The notes below the pieces were generated by a model. It was given only the letters and a program-made list of their open reading frames with translations, searched no databases and was not told the origin of the DNA. 51,437 nt of DNA from positions 4,975-56,411 of the forward strand of contig JAAVDD010000015.1 of assembly GCA_014801985.1 (NCBI GenBank), in the 5' to 3' direction. Below are positions 1-8,567 of the stretch, one piece after another (positions within the stretch are counted from its first letter, which is position 1; each line of letters begins with the position of its first letter). Origin of the DNA: Bacteroides sp. Lineage in GTDB: Bacteria; Bacteroidota; Bacteroidia; Bacteroidales; Muribaculaceae. Both the position numbers and the translations under genes were made by a program.

Positions 1-807
1 GTGGAATTGGAGGATATCCATGTCCCTCATCTCGTCACAACCGTAGGGCACCATGCTTTCGAGAAATGCAAGATGGAATCAATCTCTCTCCCAAATGCGA
101 TGGAGATAGACGACTATGCCTTCTCCCATGCTTCCTCCCTCAATGAGATAAGGTTTGGACTTGGATGCCGCATGGGGGAGGGTGTGTTCTATGGAGCGGG
201 AAGCCTTTCCTCCCTCCCTTCCTCACCCTCCAATCTCCCGGATCTCTTCTCGACCGGTGGGAACGGACTGGAGGTTATCGCTGTCAAATCGGCGGAAGTA
301 GGGGAGGGTGCCTTCTCACGATCCGGTGCCTCTATCATCACGTTCACTTCCGATGTGCGTAAAATCCATGCCTACGCTTTCCATTCGATGCCTAACCTTG
401 AGAAGGTGGTGGCAGAAGCCTGCTTGGAGATACCTGATGCCGATCCTGAGGCTTTCGCGGCCAATGATGTCTCGAAGGTGTTGCTTCATGTGGGACGTGG
501 AAATGCCGACCGTTGGCGCTCGGCACCAGTCTGGCAGAATTTTAAAATCACGGAAGAGGAATCCGGAGTGTCGGAGACTCTCATGGCCTCCTCGAATGTG
601 AGGATAGAGAAGAGAGGAAACAGCATCGCCGTGGTTTCGGCTCTCCCTATTCAGGAAGTAGCGCTCTATTCTGTGGCCGGCGAGACGATTACTTTGGCAT
701 CTCCTGATGCCGAGAGCTTTGAAATCACCTATCCGGAGGGTTACGACGTGGTTATCGTGAAGGGTGTGGCCGGCAAGGAGGTGAATGTGGTGAAGCTGAC
801 TAAATAA
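1..807 (+). CDS. BspA-like leucine-rich repeat protein, 5' partial
   Basis: The reading frame is open from base 1, so the true start lies outside the window and the GTG at base 1 is unlikely to be the initiator. Residues 1-160 contain irregular LRR_5/BspA-type repeats (for example VGHHAFEKCKMESISLPN, IDDYAFSHASSLNEIRF and IHAYAFHSMPNLEKV). The last 70 residues (about 200-268) look like a C-terminal beta-sandwich sorting domain ending in EVNVVKLTK, similar in layout to type IX secretion tails. BspA-like proteins are usually exported and bind host or microbial partners; the partner here cannot be told. trmB follows after 24 bp on the same strand, so the two may share a transcript although they have no functional link. 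Confidence 0.75.
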   Translation: MELEDIHVPHLVTTVGHHAFEKCKMESISLPNAMEIDDYAFSHASSLNEIRFGLGCRMGEGVFYGAGSLSSLPSSPSNLPDLFSTGGNGLEVIAVKSAEVGEGAFSRSGASIITFTSDVRKIHAYAFHSMPNLEKVVAEACLEIPDADPEAFAANDVSKVLLHVGRGNADRWRSAPVWQNFKITEEESGVSETLMASSNVRIEKRGNSIAVVSALPIQEVALYSVAGETITLASPDAESFEITYPEGYDVVIVKGVAGKEVNVVKLTK

Positions 808-831
808 GAATGAACAAAAGCATACATATCA

Positions 832-1581
832 ATGGGAAAGAACAAGCTTAAGAAGTTTGCGGATATGAAAGGATTCGCCTGTGCGCTGGAATATCCGAGG
901 GAGGAATTGCTGAAAAACGGCTTCCCTTATAAGGGGAAATGGAACGATTCCTTTTTCAAGACTCCGCGTCCGATAGTGGTCGAGTTAGGGTGTGGAAAAG
1001 GGGAATACACCGTCGGTTTGGCCAAGGATGATGCATCGCGCAATTATATAGGCGTGGATATAAAGGGAGCGAGAATGTGGAGCGGAGCCAAGGAGGTGGA
1101 GGAGAATGGAATATCCAATGCCGGATTCCTGCGCACAGAGATTGAGAATATCTGTTCCTTCTTTGATGAGGGGGAGGTGGATGAGCTTTGGATCACGTTT
1201 CCCGACCCTCAGATGCAGAAGGTGCGAAAGCGTTTGACCTCAACCCGTTTTCTTGAGCTTTACCGCCGAATAATGAAGCCGGAGGGGATAGTGAATCTTA
1301 AGACTGATTCTCCGTTCCTTTATGAATATACTCGTCGGCTTGTGGAGCTGAATGGTTTCGAGACATTGATGAATACGGATGATCTTTATGGTTCCGGGCT
1401 GGCTGACCCTATAACATCTATCAAGACCTACTATGAGCAGCAATGGCTGTCGAGGGGTAAGAAGATCAAGCTTATCTCTTTCCGTCTTCCGGCGGAAGGG
1501 GAACTGAAGGAGCCGCAGGCGGATGATATCCCCAAGGATGATTATAGATCCACAAAGGGACGACCTGTAGTTTCTGAGTAA
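832..1581 (+). CDS. trmB: tRNA (guanine-N7-)-methyltransferase TrmB
   Basis: This 249-residue protein matches TrmB, which methylates N7 of G46 in the variable loop of many tRNAs using S-adenosylmethionine. The SAM-binding loop is VELGCGKGEYTVGLA (about 50-64). The family's FPDP signature is present as TFPDPQMQKVRKRLTS (about 123-138); it lacks the Trp of the classic FPDPWPKKRH form. The C-terminal part contains the expected DPITSIKTYYEQQW segment. The ATG at 832 follows the upstream gene by 24 bp without a Shine-Dalgarno site, as is usual in Bacteroidetes. The last 25 residues are a charged extension. The following 370 bp separate it from the convergent mrp gene. Confidence 0.93.
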   Translation: MGKNKLKKFADMKGFACALEYPREELLKNGFPYKGKWNDSFFKTPRPIVVELGCGKGEYTVGLAKDDASRNYIGVDIKGARMWSGAKEVEENGISNAGFLRTEIENICSFFDEGEVDELWITFPDPQMQKVRKRLTSTRFLELYRRIMKPEGIVNLKTDSPFLYEYTRRLVELNGFETLMNTDDLYGSGLADPITSIKTYYEQQWLSRGKKIKLISFRLPAEGELKEPQADDIPKDDYRSTKGRPVVSE

Positions 1582-1952
1582 TAGACAGAAGGAGATTTGT
1601 TAAAGACAGGGGAACAATAATTAAGACATAGGAGAGAAAGAAGTGGCGGGAGCGCAAAACGCTTCCGCCACTTGGGTAATCTATTTAAGTAGATGACAAA
1701 AAATTGAAAACATCGAATTTGGGGATGTAAGTCGGGCGCAAAAGTATGGTGGAAATCTCTTCCAATCCATACTTTACAAGCGACTTTGCCTTTCTTCCAT
1801 GTTTAAATTACTAATTTTCAAGGACTTTTCCAAATATAATCAATTGAAAATTAGATGTTTAACAACATAAATTTAATTTTTGTCATATACTAAAAATTTT
1901 GTATTAATAATCTCGGATTATCGACATATGTATTTTGATCGGTTTAAGGACC
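1582..1952. other. Intergenic region between convergent trmB and mrp
   Basis: No protein gene is visible in these 371 bases. They contain a GC-rich hairpin at 1641-1673 (stem arms 1641-1654 and 1660-1673, loop CAAAA) and, on the minus strand, a TAnnTTTG-type -7 box near 1739-1748 (TACTTTTG). The remainder is very AT-rich. The hairpin could end trmB transcription or a short minus-strand RNA of about 90 nt starting near 1735. Confidence 0.5.
1641..1673. terminator. Hairpin, possible terminator after trmB
   Basis: AAGTGGCGG at 1641-1649 pairs with CCGCCACTT at 1665-1673; AGCG pairs with CGCT inside it, with one G-U pair between and a CAAAA loop. Neither side has a long U run. The minus-strand side (CTTTCTCTCC) is the more U-rich, so direction is uncertain. 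Confidence 0.5.
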
Positions 1953-3077
1953 TTATTTTTTTGTCACATTTACTTTCTCTGTGGCGGGGAGCTCCGCATT
2001 GCGTTTCTCCACTGCCTCCACCACATTGCGGGCAAGAAGTCCGAAGGCACAGGCCTCTGCATTTGCCGAGGCAGGATCTTTCTCAAGTTCCACTGCTACG
2101 GGCGAGCCATTGTCGGCCTGCTCACGGATACCCATCACCAAGGGAATCTGGGCCAGGAGATTCACTCCCATCTTCTTCGCCAATTCCTTTCCTCCCTCCT
2201 TACCGAAGATATAATATTTCTCATCTTGATGCGGGGCAGGGGTGAACCATGCCATATTCTCCACAAGACCGAGAATCGGAACGTTGACACCGGGATTGGT
2301 GAACATGGCAATCCCCTTGCGTGCATCAGCCAAAGCCACCTCCTGCGGAGTCGTAACCACCACCACGCCGGTGATGGGGAGTGTCTGGACAAGGGTGAGA
2401 TGGATATCGCTCGTGCCGGGAGGCATATCGATAAGGAAATAATCAAGATCCCCCCACCATGCATCAGTGATTAGCTGCTTGAGGGCGTTGCTCGCCATTC
2501 CTCCACGCCAGAGCACGGCCTTCTCCTTATCCACCAGGAAGCCGATGGAGAGCATCTTCACTCCATATCGCTCGATAGGCTCGATATAATCCCTCCCATC
2601 CTTATTCACCATATAGATCTCTTCATCCTCTACGCCGAACATCTTCGGCATCGACGGCCCGAAGATATCTGCATCAAGAAGTCCCACCTTATAGCCCATC
2701 GAGGCCAACGCTACGGCAAGATTTGCAGAGACTGTGGATTTCCCCACGCCTCCTTTTCCGGAGCTGATACCTATTATATTCTTTACCCCCGGCAACACTT
2801 CAGGCTTAGGATCGGGGGCCTTGCGGAACTTGGCTGAAATGTTACCCTTTATCTCCACCTCAGGGGAGATAAAGGTGTTGATTGCTGTCTCCGCCGAACG
2901 GATCACGGATCGAATGAAGGGGTCGGTGGGTTTGTCAAAGATAAGGGAGAAGGATACTTTGTTTCCGTCGATACGGATATCATCCTCCACCATCTCGTTT
3001 TCCACAAGATTCTTGCCATTGCCCGGATAGCGCACGTTGCGCAGGGCTTCCAATATGAGATTCGGATATAATGTCAT
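1953..3077 (-). CDS. mrp: Mrp/ApbC/NBP35-family iron-sulfur carrier ATPase without CxxC
   Basis: This 374-residue P-loop ATPase of the Mrp/NBP35 family is thought to carry and transfer Fe-S clusters in the cytosol. Residues 1-90 form the MIP18/DUF59-like domain. The deviant Walker A motif is SGKGGVGKS (106-114), followed by LLDADIFGPSMPKMFG (133-148) and DMPPGTSDIHLTL (217-229). The loop that usually carries the cluster-binding CxxC reads ENMAWFTPAPHQDEKYYIFG (273-292) and has no cysteine. I recall the same absence in other Bacteroidetes members. The gene is the last of a tight operon: its ATG is 6 bp after the stop of the glycosyltransferase gene. The C-terminal 20 residues are a variable tail. 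Confidence 0.9.
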   Translation of the reverse strand: MTLYPNLILEALRNVRYPGNGKNLVENEMVEDDIRIDGNKVSFSLIFDKPTDPFIRSVIRSAETAINTFISPEVEIKGNISAKFRKAPDPKPEVLPGVKNIIGISSGKGGVGKSTVSANLAVALASMGYKVGLLDADIFGPSMPKMFGVEDEEIYMVNKDGRDYIEPIERYGVKMLSIGFLVDKEKAVLWRGGMASNALKQLITDAWWGDLDYFLIDMPPGTSDIHLTLVQTLPITGVVVVTTPQEVALADARKGIAMFTNPGVNVPILGLVENMAWFTPAPHQDEKYYIFGKEGGKELAKKMGVNLLAQIPLVMGIREQADNGSPVAVELEKDPASANAEACAFGLLARNVVEAVEKRNAELPATEKVNVTKK

Positions 3078-3083
3078 AGCTAT

Positions 3084-4439
3084 TTATTTAACTGTCTTAT
3101 GTCGCTGCCAGGTAAAATTCTTAAACCTTGAGCTGCGGTGAGATGCACGGAAATAAAGATTATTAATCGGCTTTATGAGCCAGAAGAGAGGGAGCTGCCA
3201 TGAAAGCGCAGAAGCCTCCAACTTCTCTGCCGCTTTCCGATAGATGGATGTTTCCCAGATGATGAACGCAAGCCAGAGCAGGGTGGCTGCTATTGCCGGT
3301 ATAAGGTTGGGAAGGGAGAGGAGTGCGGCCGCTACTCCTGCAAGGAGCACGAGCCATTGCGAAAGCGAGGCGAACCCGGCGCGAACAAAAGGTCCCAACG
3401 GTAGCCAGCGGGCAGTGAAATCATACTGACTGCGGCGGAGATTGAAAATGCGTTTGGCGCCTCCTCCCCAGCGGGTGGTAAGGATTGATTCGGGTGATAC
3501 GCAGACGGCCGTGTTGGTGGCGTCGGCAATATCGTTCACAAAAAGATCATCCTCTCCCGAATGGAGATGCATAGTCTTGGAATAACCTTTGCAACGGAAG
3601 AATGTCTCCCGTAGGAAAGCGAGATTGAAACCATCGCCGCGATAGGGTTTTCCCATAAGTGCATATCCGATCCAACGGGCATCGGTGAGAAGTTCGAAAA
3701 ACTCCTTATATACCTTCCCCGGTCCTTCAATCTCGGAATAGTCAGGGCGGGAATATCCAAGTGCTATTTCTGTGAGCGAATCAGATATGAAAGGAGCCGC
3801 CATTGAGGAGATCCAATTATCCGAGGGGATAATGGCATTGGCCACTGTGGTCAGCACAATCTCTCCTTTAGCCGCCTTTATACCGATTGTCAGTGCGAGT
3901 TTGCGTCGGCTAAGGTTGTGAGAGCCTTGCGGGATGAAAGTCACATATACATTCTTGAAAAGCTCCTCATATTTCTCGGATAGTATGCCGGAAACCTCAA
4001 GAGAAGCATCGCAGACCACGATCACTTCAAAATCAGGGTAATCCTGTCGACAGAGGATCTTGAGAAATTCAGTCAGCATCTCTTCATTGACGGTGGAATA
4101 GACCACAACGGAGACTTTTGGAAAGTATCTCTCTTCGATTTCCATTGTCGGCTCCTCAGCCTCGACTATCTCGGCAGCCGGATTTTCCTCGGATTCCTCT
4201 GTGGGTTCATCCTCCCCGGCTTCCTCCTCTCCGGAATCTTCAGTCTCCTCCACGGCTTCCTCCTCTACAGGAAGCGGGTCATTCGCAGTTTCCATCAGCC
4301 CTGTGGATACGAAATAGTCGATAGGGAGACGGCGGATAATGCGCAATGGTTTCAGCACAAACAGCAACACCAGAGCGATCACCACTATCTGCACCCCCAG
4401 CAATACCCAGGAAAGAATATTAATATCTAAATTGAACAT
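3084..4439 (-). CDS. Membrane-anchored family 2 glycosyltransferase with acidic linker
   Basis: This 451-residue protein starts with a membrane helix (about 10-30). A long Glu/Asp-rich linker follows (about 55-105), then a GT-A fold beginning VSVVVYSTVNEEML and QDYPDFEVIVVCDAS. The probable catalytic acidic pair sits in HSGEDDLFVNDIA, and two C-terminal membrane helices lie near 355-405. This is the layout of inner-membrane GT2 enzymes that act on lipid-linked or polysaccharide acceptors; the donor and acceptor cannot be read from sequence. It lies 14 bp after pldA and 6 bp before mrp, so the three are very likely cotranscribed. The acidic linker between anchor and catalytic domain is unusual. 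Confidence 0.8.
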   Translation of the reverse strand: MFNLDINILSWVLLGVQIVVIALVLLFVLKPLRIIRRLPIDYFVSTGLMETANDPLPVEEEAVEETEDSGEEEAGEDEPTEESEENPAAEIVEAEEPTMEIEERYFPKVSVVVYSTVNEEMLTEFLKILCRQDYPDFEVIVVCDASLEVSGILSEKYEELFKNVYVTFIPQGSHNLSRRKLALTIGIKAAKGEIVLTTVANAIIPSDNWISSMAAPFISDSLTEIALGYSRPDYSEIEGPGKVYKEFFELLTDARWIGYALMGKPYRGDGFNLAFLRETFFRCKGYSKTMHLHSGEDDLFVNDIADATNTAVCVSPESILTTRWGGGAKRIFNLRRSQYDFTARWLPLGPFVRAGFASLSQWLVLLAGVAAALLSLPNLIPAIAATLLWLAFIIWETSIYRKAAEKLEASALSWQLPLFWLIKPINNLYFRASHRSSRFKNFTWQRHKTVK

Positions 4440-4453
4440 AATTAATATTTTAG

Positions 4454-5305
4454 TTAGAATTCGGAGAAGAATTTCGGTTTTATCACCATCCCGACCCTGA
4501 GTCGGCTATGGAATTGATTATAGTCGAGCATACATTCTCCAAATCCATTATAATATTGCGCAAAGAAGTACTGGTTATCGTTGGGGAAGATTTTCCAGTT
4601 GAATTCAAGAATAGTGTTGAAATTAAGGTTCCATCCTTTACGCTTTACCAATGTTAACGCCCAACCGAATTTTTTGTTGGGGGTGGTCACTGCAAAACCT
4701 CCCTGAAAAATGCCGGAATATTTAAGGATGTCGCGGTTATGCTCCCCATCCACAATCGGAATCCAGAATTTACTATGCACCATCAGCCATTCATTCACAA
4801 GGGTTGAGGCCCCGAAAGAGATCTTATTCCAGCTTCTCGACTGTATACTGTCGCGCCCGTTGCTCTCATGCTCAATCATTAGGGTGAATTTACCTGCATA
4901 CCTACCCTTGGAAAAGAAAGGGAACGACCATCCGAGTCCGGGATTGAAATTGAGATCGCGCATCGGCAATGATTTCTCGAATACATTCCACATCGCCTTT
5001 ATTGAGAAAGCGATGAAGAGATATGAGTTAAGGGGGAGTGTGGTCTTGGTGATCCGCTGGGCTATGGAGAGCTGGAATTTCACATCGGAATTGTGTTTGT
5101 TAGGTAATTTCCCGATCGTTGTGCCCACGGTGAAGTAATTGTCCTTATACAGACCGAAATAGGGGGCATGCAGGAACTCATTTTTCAACGAATCAGTGAA
5201 TTCCGTCTGATGAGGCACTCCTAATATCTGGCTTCGGGCAGGAAGTGCAGCGAAAAGAATCATAAATGATACCAAAAGCGAAAGCAAGATAGATTTGCGA
5301 GGCAT
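4454..5305 (-). CDS. pldA: Outer membrane phospholipase A (OMPLA family)
   Basis: This 283-residue protein has a Sec signal peptide (1-25, ending near LPARS) followed by a beta-barrel-like sequence ending in an aromatic residue (FFSEF). The OMPLA active site is visible: HESNGR with His146 and Ser148, then SRSWN with Asn160. The His-to-Asn spacing of 14 residues equals E. coli PldA (His142, Ser144, Asn156). The second family block appears as YNGFGECMLDYNQFHSRL near 252-269. OMPLA hydrolyses phospholipids misplaced in the outer leaflet and so helps keep outer-membrane asymmetry. It is the first gene of the operon with the glycosyltransferase and mrp. A minus-strand -7 box (TAATTTTG) lies at 5409-5416. 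Confidence 0.88.
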   Translation of the reverse strand: MPRKSILLSLLVSFMILFAALPARSQILGVPHQTEFTDSLKNEFLHAPYFGLYKDNYFTVGTTIGKLPNKHNSDVKFQLSIAQRITKTTLPLNSYLFIAFSIKAMWNVFEKSLPMRDLNFNPGLGWSFPFFSKGRYAGKFTLMIEHESNGRDSIQSRSWNKISFGASTLVNEWLMVHSKFWIPIVDGEHNRDILKYSGIFQGGFAVTTPNKKFGWALTLVKRKGWNLNFNTILEFNWKIFPNDNQYFFAQYYNGFGECMLDYNQFHSRLRVGMVIKPKFFSEF

Positions 5306-5408
5306 AATGAGGAAATAATTTAGTTAGAAAGACCCCTTGGAATAGGAAGTTAAGTTTCTTACGAAGGGAAAAATAACAACATCATCGGCAGGGGGTGTAT
5401 TCATATTG

Positions 5409-5416
5409 CAAAATTA
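5409..5416 (-). promoter_or_regulatory. -7 box upstream of the pldA operon
   Basis: TAATTTTG on the minus strand matches the Bacteroidetes -7 consensus TAnnTTTG. No matching TTTG is found 20 bp upstream, so this is a partial promoter call. It lies about 105 bp before the pldA ATG. Confidence 0.45.
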
Positions 5417-5432
5417 ATAAAAAAAGTTCAAA

Positions 5433-5464
5433 CTTGAAGATATGCGGAGTTGTTATTAACTTTG
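5433..5464 (+). promoter_or_regulatory. Bacteroidetes-type promoter of the GH3-family gene
   Basis: CTTG at 5433-5436, then 20 bp, then TAACTTTG at 5457-5464. This fits the -33/-7 consensus with one mismatch in the -33 box. Transcription would start near 5470, giving a leader of about 70 nt before the ATG at 5540. Confidence 0.7.
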
Positions 5465-5539
5465 CAGAAGAAATAGTATTGAAGAAACCATACGGTCACA
5501 CGTAGACTATACTGAAATTAGAAAACCAATATCCACAAA

Positions 5540-7066
5540 ATGAACTATACTCCTATAGCCCGACTTATCTTCGACAAGATAGCCCGCCGCACAGACCGCT
5601 GGACCACGGAAGAGAAAGAGATCCAGCTCCGCCAGCTCCGTTCGCTTCTGAAGCGAGGAAGCTCCACAGAGCCGGGGCGACGTCACGACTTCGCGTCGAT
5701 AGCTGCGAGCGAGGATGTGTATGAAAAGTTCCATAGACGTGTCCCCTTGGTGGAATACGAGGATATCCGTGAGGATGTAATGCGTATGATAGAGGGGGAG
5801 AGTGATGTGCTTTGGCGCGGTAGATGCAAGAACTTCGCGCAGTCGTCGGGAACATCGGGAGGGCGCTCGAAATATGTCCCCGTCACTGATGAGAATCTTC
5901 GGCGAGGCCATTACAAGGGTTCGGCCGACTGCGTGGCCCATTATCTGAGACATAATCCAAAAAGCCGACTCTTTTCGGGGAAGGGATTCATTTTAGGGGG
6001 TTCGTTTGCCTCTGAGCTGAAGCCTTCGGATCCGAGCGTGCGCGTGGGCGATCTTAGCGCTACGCTGATCAACAAGATAAATCCTATTGCCAATCTTTTC
6101 CGCGTGCCCGACAAGCGCACGGCCCTTATCCCTAACTGGAAAAGAAAACTTCCTGCGCTCGTGGAGGCGGCAGAAAGGGAGAACATCACCAATATTTCAG
6201 GCGTTCCCTCATGGTTCCTGACAGTTATAAAGGAGATAATGAAGAAGAGAGGGGTAGAGAAGATTTCCGATGTATGGCCGAATCTGGAGGTGTTTTTCCA
6301 TGGAGGAATCTCATTCGAGCCTTACAGGGAAGAATATCAGCGGATCACTGACCCTGAGAAGATGCATTTCCTCGAAACCTACAATGCATCAGAAGGTTTC
6401 TTTGCCGTGCAGAATGATCCGGCCGACCATTCGATGCTCCTTATTGTAGATAATGATGTGTTCTATGAATTTATTCCGGTAGATGAGCCGGATCCTGTGG
6501 CTGTCCCCATCTGGGGATTGGAGAATGATAAGGTCTATGAGCTTGTCATAACCTCCAGCAATGGCCTTTGGCGCTATCGTCTTGGCGACACGGTCCGTGT
6601 GACACAGCTTAACCCGGTTAAAATCACTATTGCCGGGCGTACCAAATGCTATATCAATGCCTTCGGCGAGGAGCTGATGGAGGAGAATGCGGAGAAAGCT
6701 GTGGCAGCGGTGTGTGCGCAGACAGGTGCAGGAGTACGCAACTATACGGCGGCTCCCGTGTTTGCGGAAGGGAACCGGCATGGGCGTCATCAATGGCTCT
6801 TTGAATGGGATGAGGCTCCGGAAGATACTGAACGGTTTGCCGATCTTCTCGACGCGGCTCTTCGTGAAGAGAATTCCGATTATGATGCCAAGCGCAACGG
6901 CGACATTTTCCTTGACAGGCTGGAGCTCATAACTGTTCCTGACGGCACATTCGACCGTTGGCTACGCACCATAGGCAACCATAAGCTGGGAGGCCAGAAG
7001 AAAATTCCCCGGCTCTCCAACGACCGCCGCATAGCGGATGCTATCCTTGGGCTTTTATCTTTTTGA
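5540..7066 (+). CDS. GH3-family acyl-adenylating (acyl acid-amido synthetase-like) protein
   Basis: This 508-residue protein belongs to the GH3 family within the ANL adenylating enzymes. In plants such enzymes join amino acids to acyl hormones; the bacterial substrates are mostly unknown. The ATP-binding phosphate loop is SSGTSGGRSKYVPVT (102-116). Further family blocks are FHGGISFEPYREEY, ETYNASEGFFAVQND, LWRYRLGDTVRV, and a C-terminal domain starting near ITIAGRTKCYINAFGEELMEEN. No carrier protein or biosynthetic partner lies beside it. The 3' end overlaps the convergent MATE gene by 26 bp, so opposing transcripts would overlap. Family assignment is firm; reaction and substrate are not known. 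Confidence 0.85.
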   Translation: MNYTPIARLIFDKIARRTDRWTTEEKEIQLRQLRSLLKRGSSTEPGRRHDFASIAASEDVYEKFHRRVPLVEYEDIREDVMRMIEGESDVLWRGRCKNFAQSSGTSGGRSKYVPVTDENLRRGHYKGSADCVAHYLRHNPKSRLFSGKGFILGGSFASELKPSDPSVRVGDLSATLINKINPIANLFRVPDKRTALIPNWKRKLPALVEAAERENITNISGVPSWFLTVIKEIMKKRGVEKISDVWPNLEVFFHGGISFEPYREEYQRITDPEKMHFLETYNASEGFFAVQNDPADHSMLLIVDNDVFYEFIPVDEPDPVAVPIWGLENDKVYELVITSSNGLWRYRLGDTVRVTQLNPVKITIAGRTKCYINAFGEELMEENAEKAVAAVCAQTGAGVRNYTAAPVFAEGNRHGRHQWLFEWDEAPEDTERFADLLDAALREENSDYDAKRNGDIFLDRLELITVPDGTFDRWLRTIGNHKLGGQKKIPRLSNDRRIADAILGLLSF

Positions 7067-8408
7067 TCTGCCACCAGAGCATTGCTCCTGAAACGAGAGT
7101 GGCCGCCGTGTCGCTGATCGGGAAGGCTATCCAGACTCCGTCGAGCCCCATTATGCCGGGGAGGAAAAGAAGGAGCGGAATCATGAAGATAATCTGTCGG
7201 GTCAGGGAGAGGAACATTGATATTCCCGCTTTACCGAGAGCCTGGAAGAAGTTGGTGGCCACAATCTGGAAACCGACGATACAGAATGCACGGGTCACGA
7301 TCTTCAGACAGTTGGTGGCCACGGCGATCTGCTCATCATTCTGCATGAACATACGCGCCACCGTTTCCGGGGCAAACTGTCCGACAAGCGTGCCGATTGT
7401 AGTGATCACCACTGCTGTGGTCGCTCCCAAGGCGAGGGTGCGGAAAAGGCGGCTGTAGCGTTTGGATCCATAATTATATCCGATGATAGGCTGCATACCC
7501 TGGCAGATACCGATGACAATGAAGACGAATATGGTGGCGAATCGGTTGAAGACCACAATCGAGGCGATTGCGTTGTCACCTCCATATTTAAGGAGGGTGT
7601 TATTGACGATAGCGTTTATTGCCGAGCCGGCCACGTTGATTAGGAACGGCGCCATACCGATGTAAAGGACTCCGGTAACGATTTTCCAATGCAGCCGGAA
7701 AGTGCCTTTCACGAAATGAAGCGTGTTTTTCTTATTAAAGAAATGTCCCATCACGAAGAAGGCTGTGACGAGCATGGAGATATCGGTGGCTATGGCGGCT
7801 CCGCGAATACCCCATTTGAATACGAATAGGAAGAGGGGGGCGAGAATGACATTCATTCCTGCCCCAATCATGTTGGTGTACATCGCTTTTCCGGGATAAC
7901 CCGAAGCGCGCATCACATTATTATAGGAGAAGGTTATGTTCATCAACACCATTCCGGGGAGCACCCACATAAGGAATTCTCTGGCGTAGGGGAGGGAGTT
8001 GGGGGATGCCCCGAATATGGTCAGGATCGGGTCGAGGAATATGGCAAAGGCTGTGACATAGAGTAAGCCGATTCCGACAGAGAGGATCACACAGTTTCCC
8101 AATATCATCTCGGCCATACGTTTGTCGTTCTGACCGAGGACTATTGACACCCGTGTGGCCGCACCGGCACCGATTAGCATACCGAGGGCAGTGGCGAGAT
8201 TCATCACCGGGAATGTCACGGCGATTCCCGCCACGACATTAGGATCCTCGATGGCATGGCCGATCACGATGGAGTCGATGATGTTATAAACGGCTGAAAT
8301 CACTGTCCCCACAACGGCGGGGAGACTATATTTCAGTAGCAGTCGCCAGATCTTGGCAGTGCCTAATTCCTTAAGCCTGTCGGCTTGGTTGATTGTATTT
8401 GTTGCCAT
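7041..8408 (-). CDS. MATE family multidrug/Na+ efflux transporter
   Basis: This 455-residue membrane protein has about 12 hydrophobic segments arranged as two related halves. It contains typical MATE sequences such as LLKYSLPAVVGTVISAVYNI near the start, GAGAATRVSIVLGQ, and GICQGMQPIIGYNYG around the second half. MATE transporters export cationic drugs or metabolites in exchange for Na+ or H+. The substrate cannot be inferred, and no regulator is adjacent. It is a single-gene unit driven by the promoter at 8457-8488 and convergent with the GH3 gene. Confidence 0.9.
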   Translation of the reverse strand: MATNTINQADRLKELGTAKIWRLLLKYSLPAVVGTVISAVYNIIDSIVIGHAIEDPNVVAGIAVTFPVMNLATALGMLIGAGAATRVSIVLGQNDKRMAEMILGNCVILSVGIGLLYVTAFAIFLDPILTIFGASPNSLPYAREFLMWVLPGMVLMNITFSYNNVMRASGYPGKAMYTNMIGAGMNVILAPLFLFVFKWGIRGAAIATDISMLVTAFFVMGHFFNKKNTLHFVKGTFRLHWKIVTGVLYIGMAPFLINVAGSAINAIVNNTLLKYGGDNAIASIVVFNRFATIFVFIVIGICQGMQPIIGYNYGSKRYSRLFRTLALGATTAVVITTIGTLVGQFAPETVARMFMQNDEQIAVATNCLKIVTRAFCIVGFQIVATNFFQALGKAGISMFLSLTRQIIFMIPLLLFLPGIMGLDGVWIAFPISDTAATLVSGAMLWWQIKKIKAQG

Positions 8409-8456
8409 AAATTGTCTAAATCCGGGTTGACAAGGGAGAGTGCCGTGTCTAAGTCA

Positions 8457-8488
8457 CAAAAATAGTTTTTTTTCGTGAGAATGGCAAG
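8457..8488 (-). promoter_or_regulatory. Promoter of the MATE transporter
   Basis: On the minus strand CTTG (8488-8485), 20 bp, then TATTTTTG (8464-8457), close to the TTTG / TAnnTTTG consensus. The predicted start is near 8450, about 45 bases before the ATG at 8408. Confidence 0.65.
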
Positions 8489-8533
8489 AAAAATAATATT
8501 GTCTCGTCGTATATCAGAGGATATTAATAAAGA

Positions 8534-8564
8534 AAAGAGGATTCTTGTTTCAAGAATCCTCTTT
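8534..8564 (-). terminator. Terminator after tRNA-Leu(CAA)
   Basis: A perfect 14-bp stem (8534-8547 with 8551-8564) and a 3-base loop lie four bases past the tRNA 3' end. On the minus strand it is followed by TCTTTATTAATA. It is positioned to end the tRNA transcript. Confidence 0.8.
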
Positions 8565-8567
8565 CTG

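Noticed and set aside
2162..2464. Overlapping frames inside mrp and other core genes on the other strand
   Set aside because: They are shadows of well-matched genes in high-GC third positions and show no domain, signal or start context.
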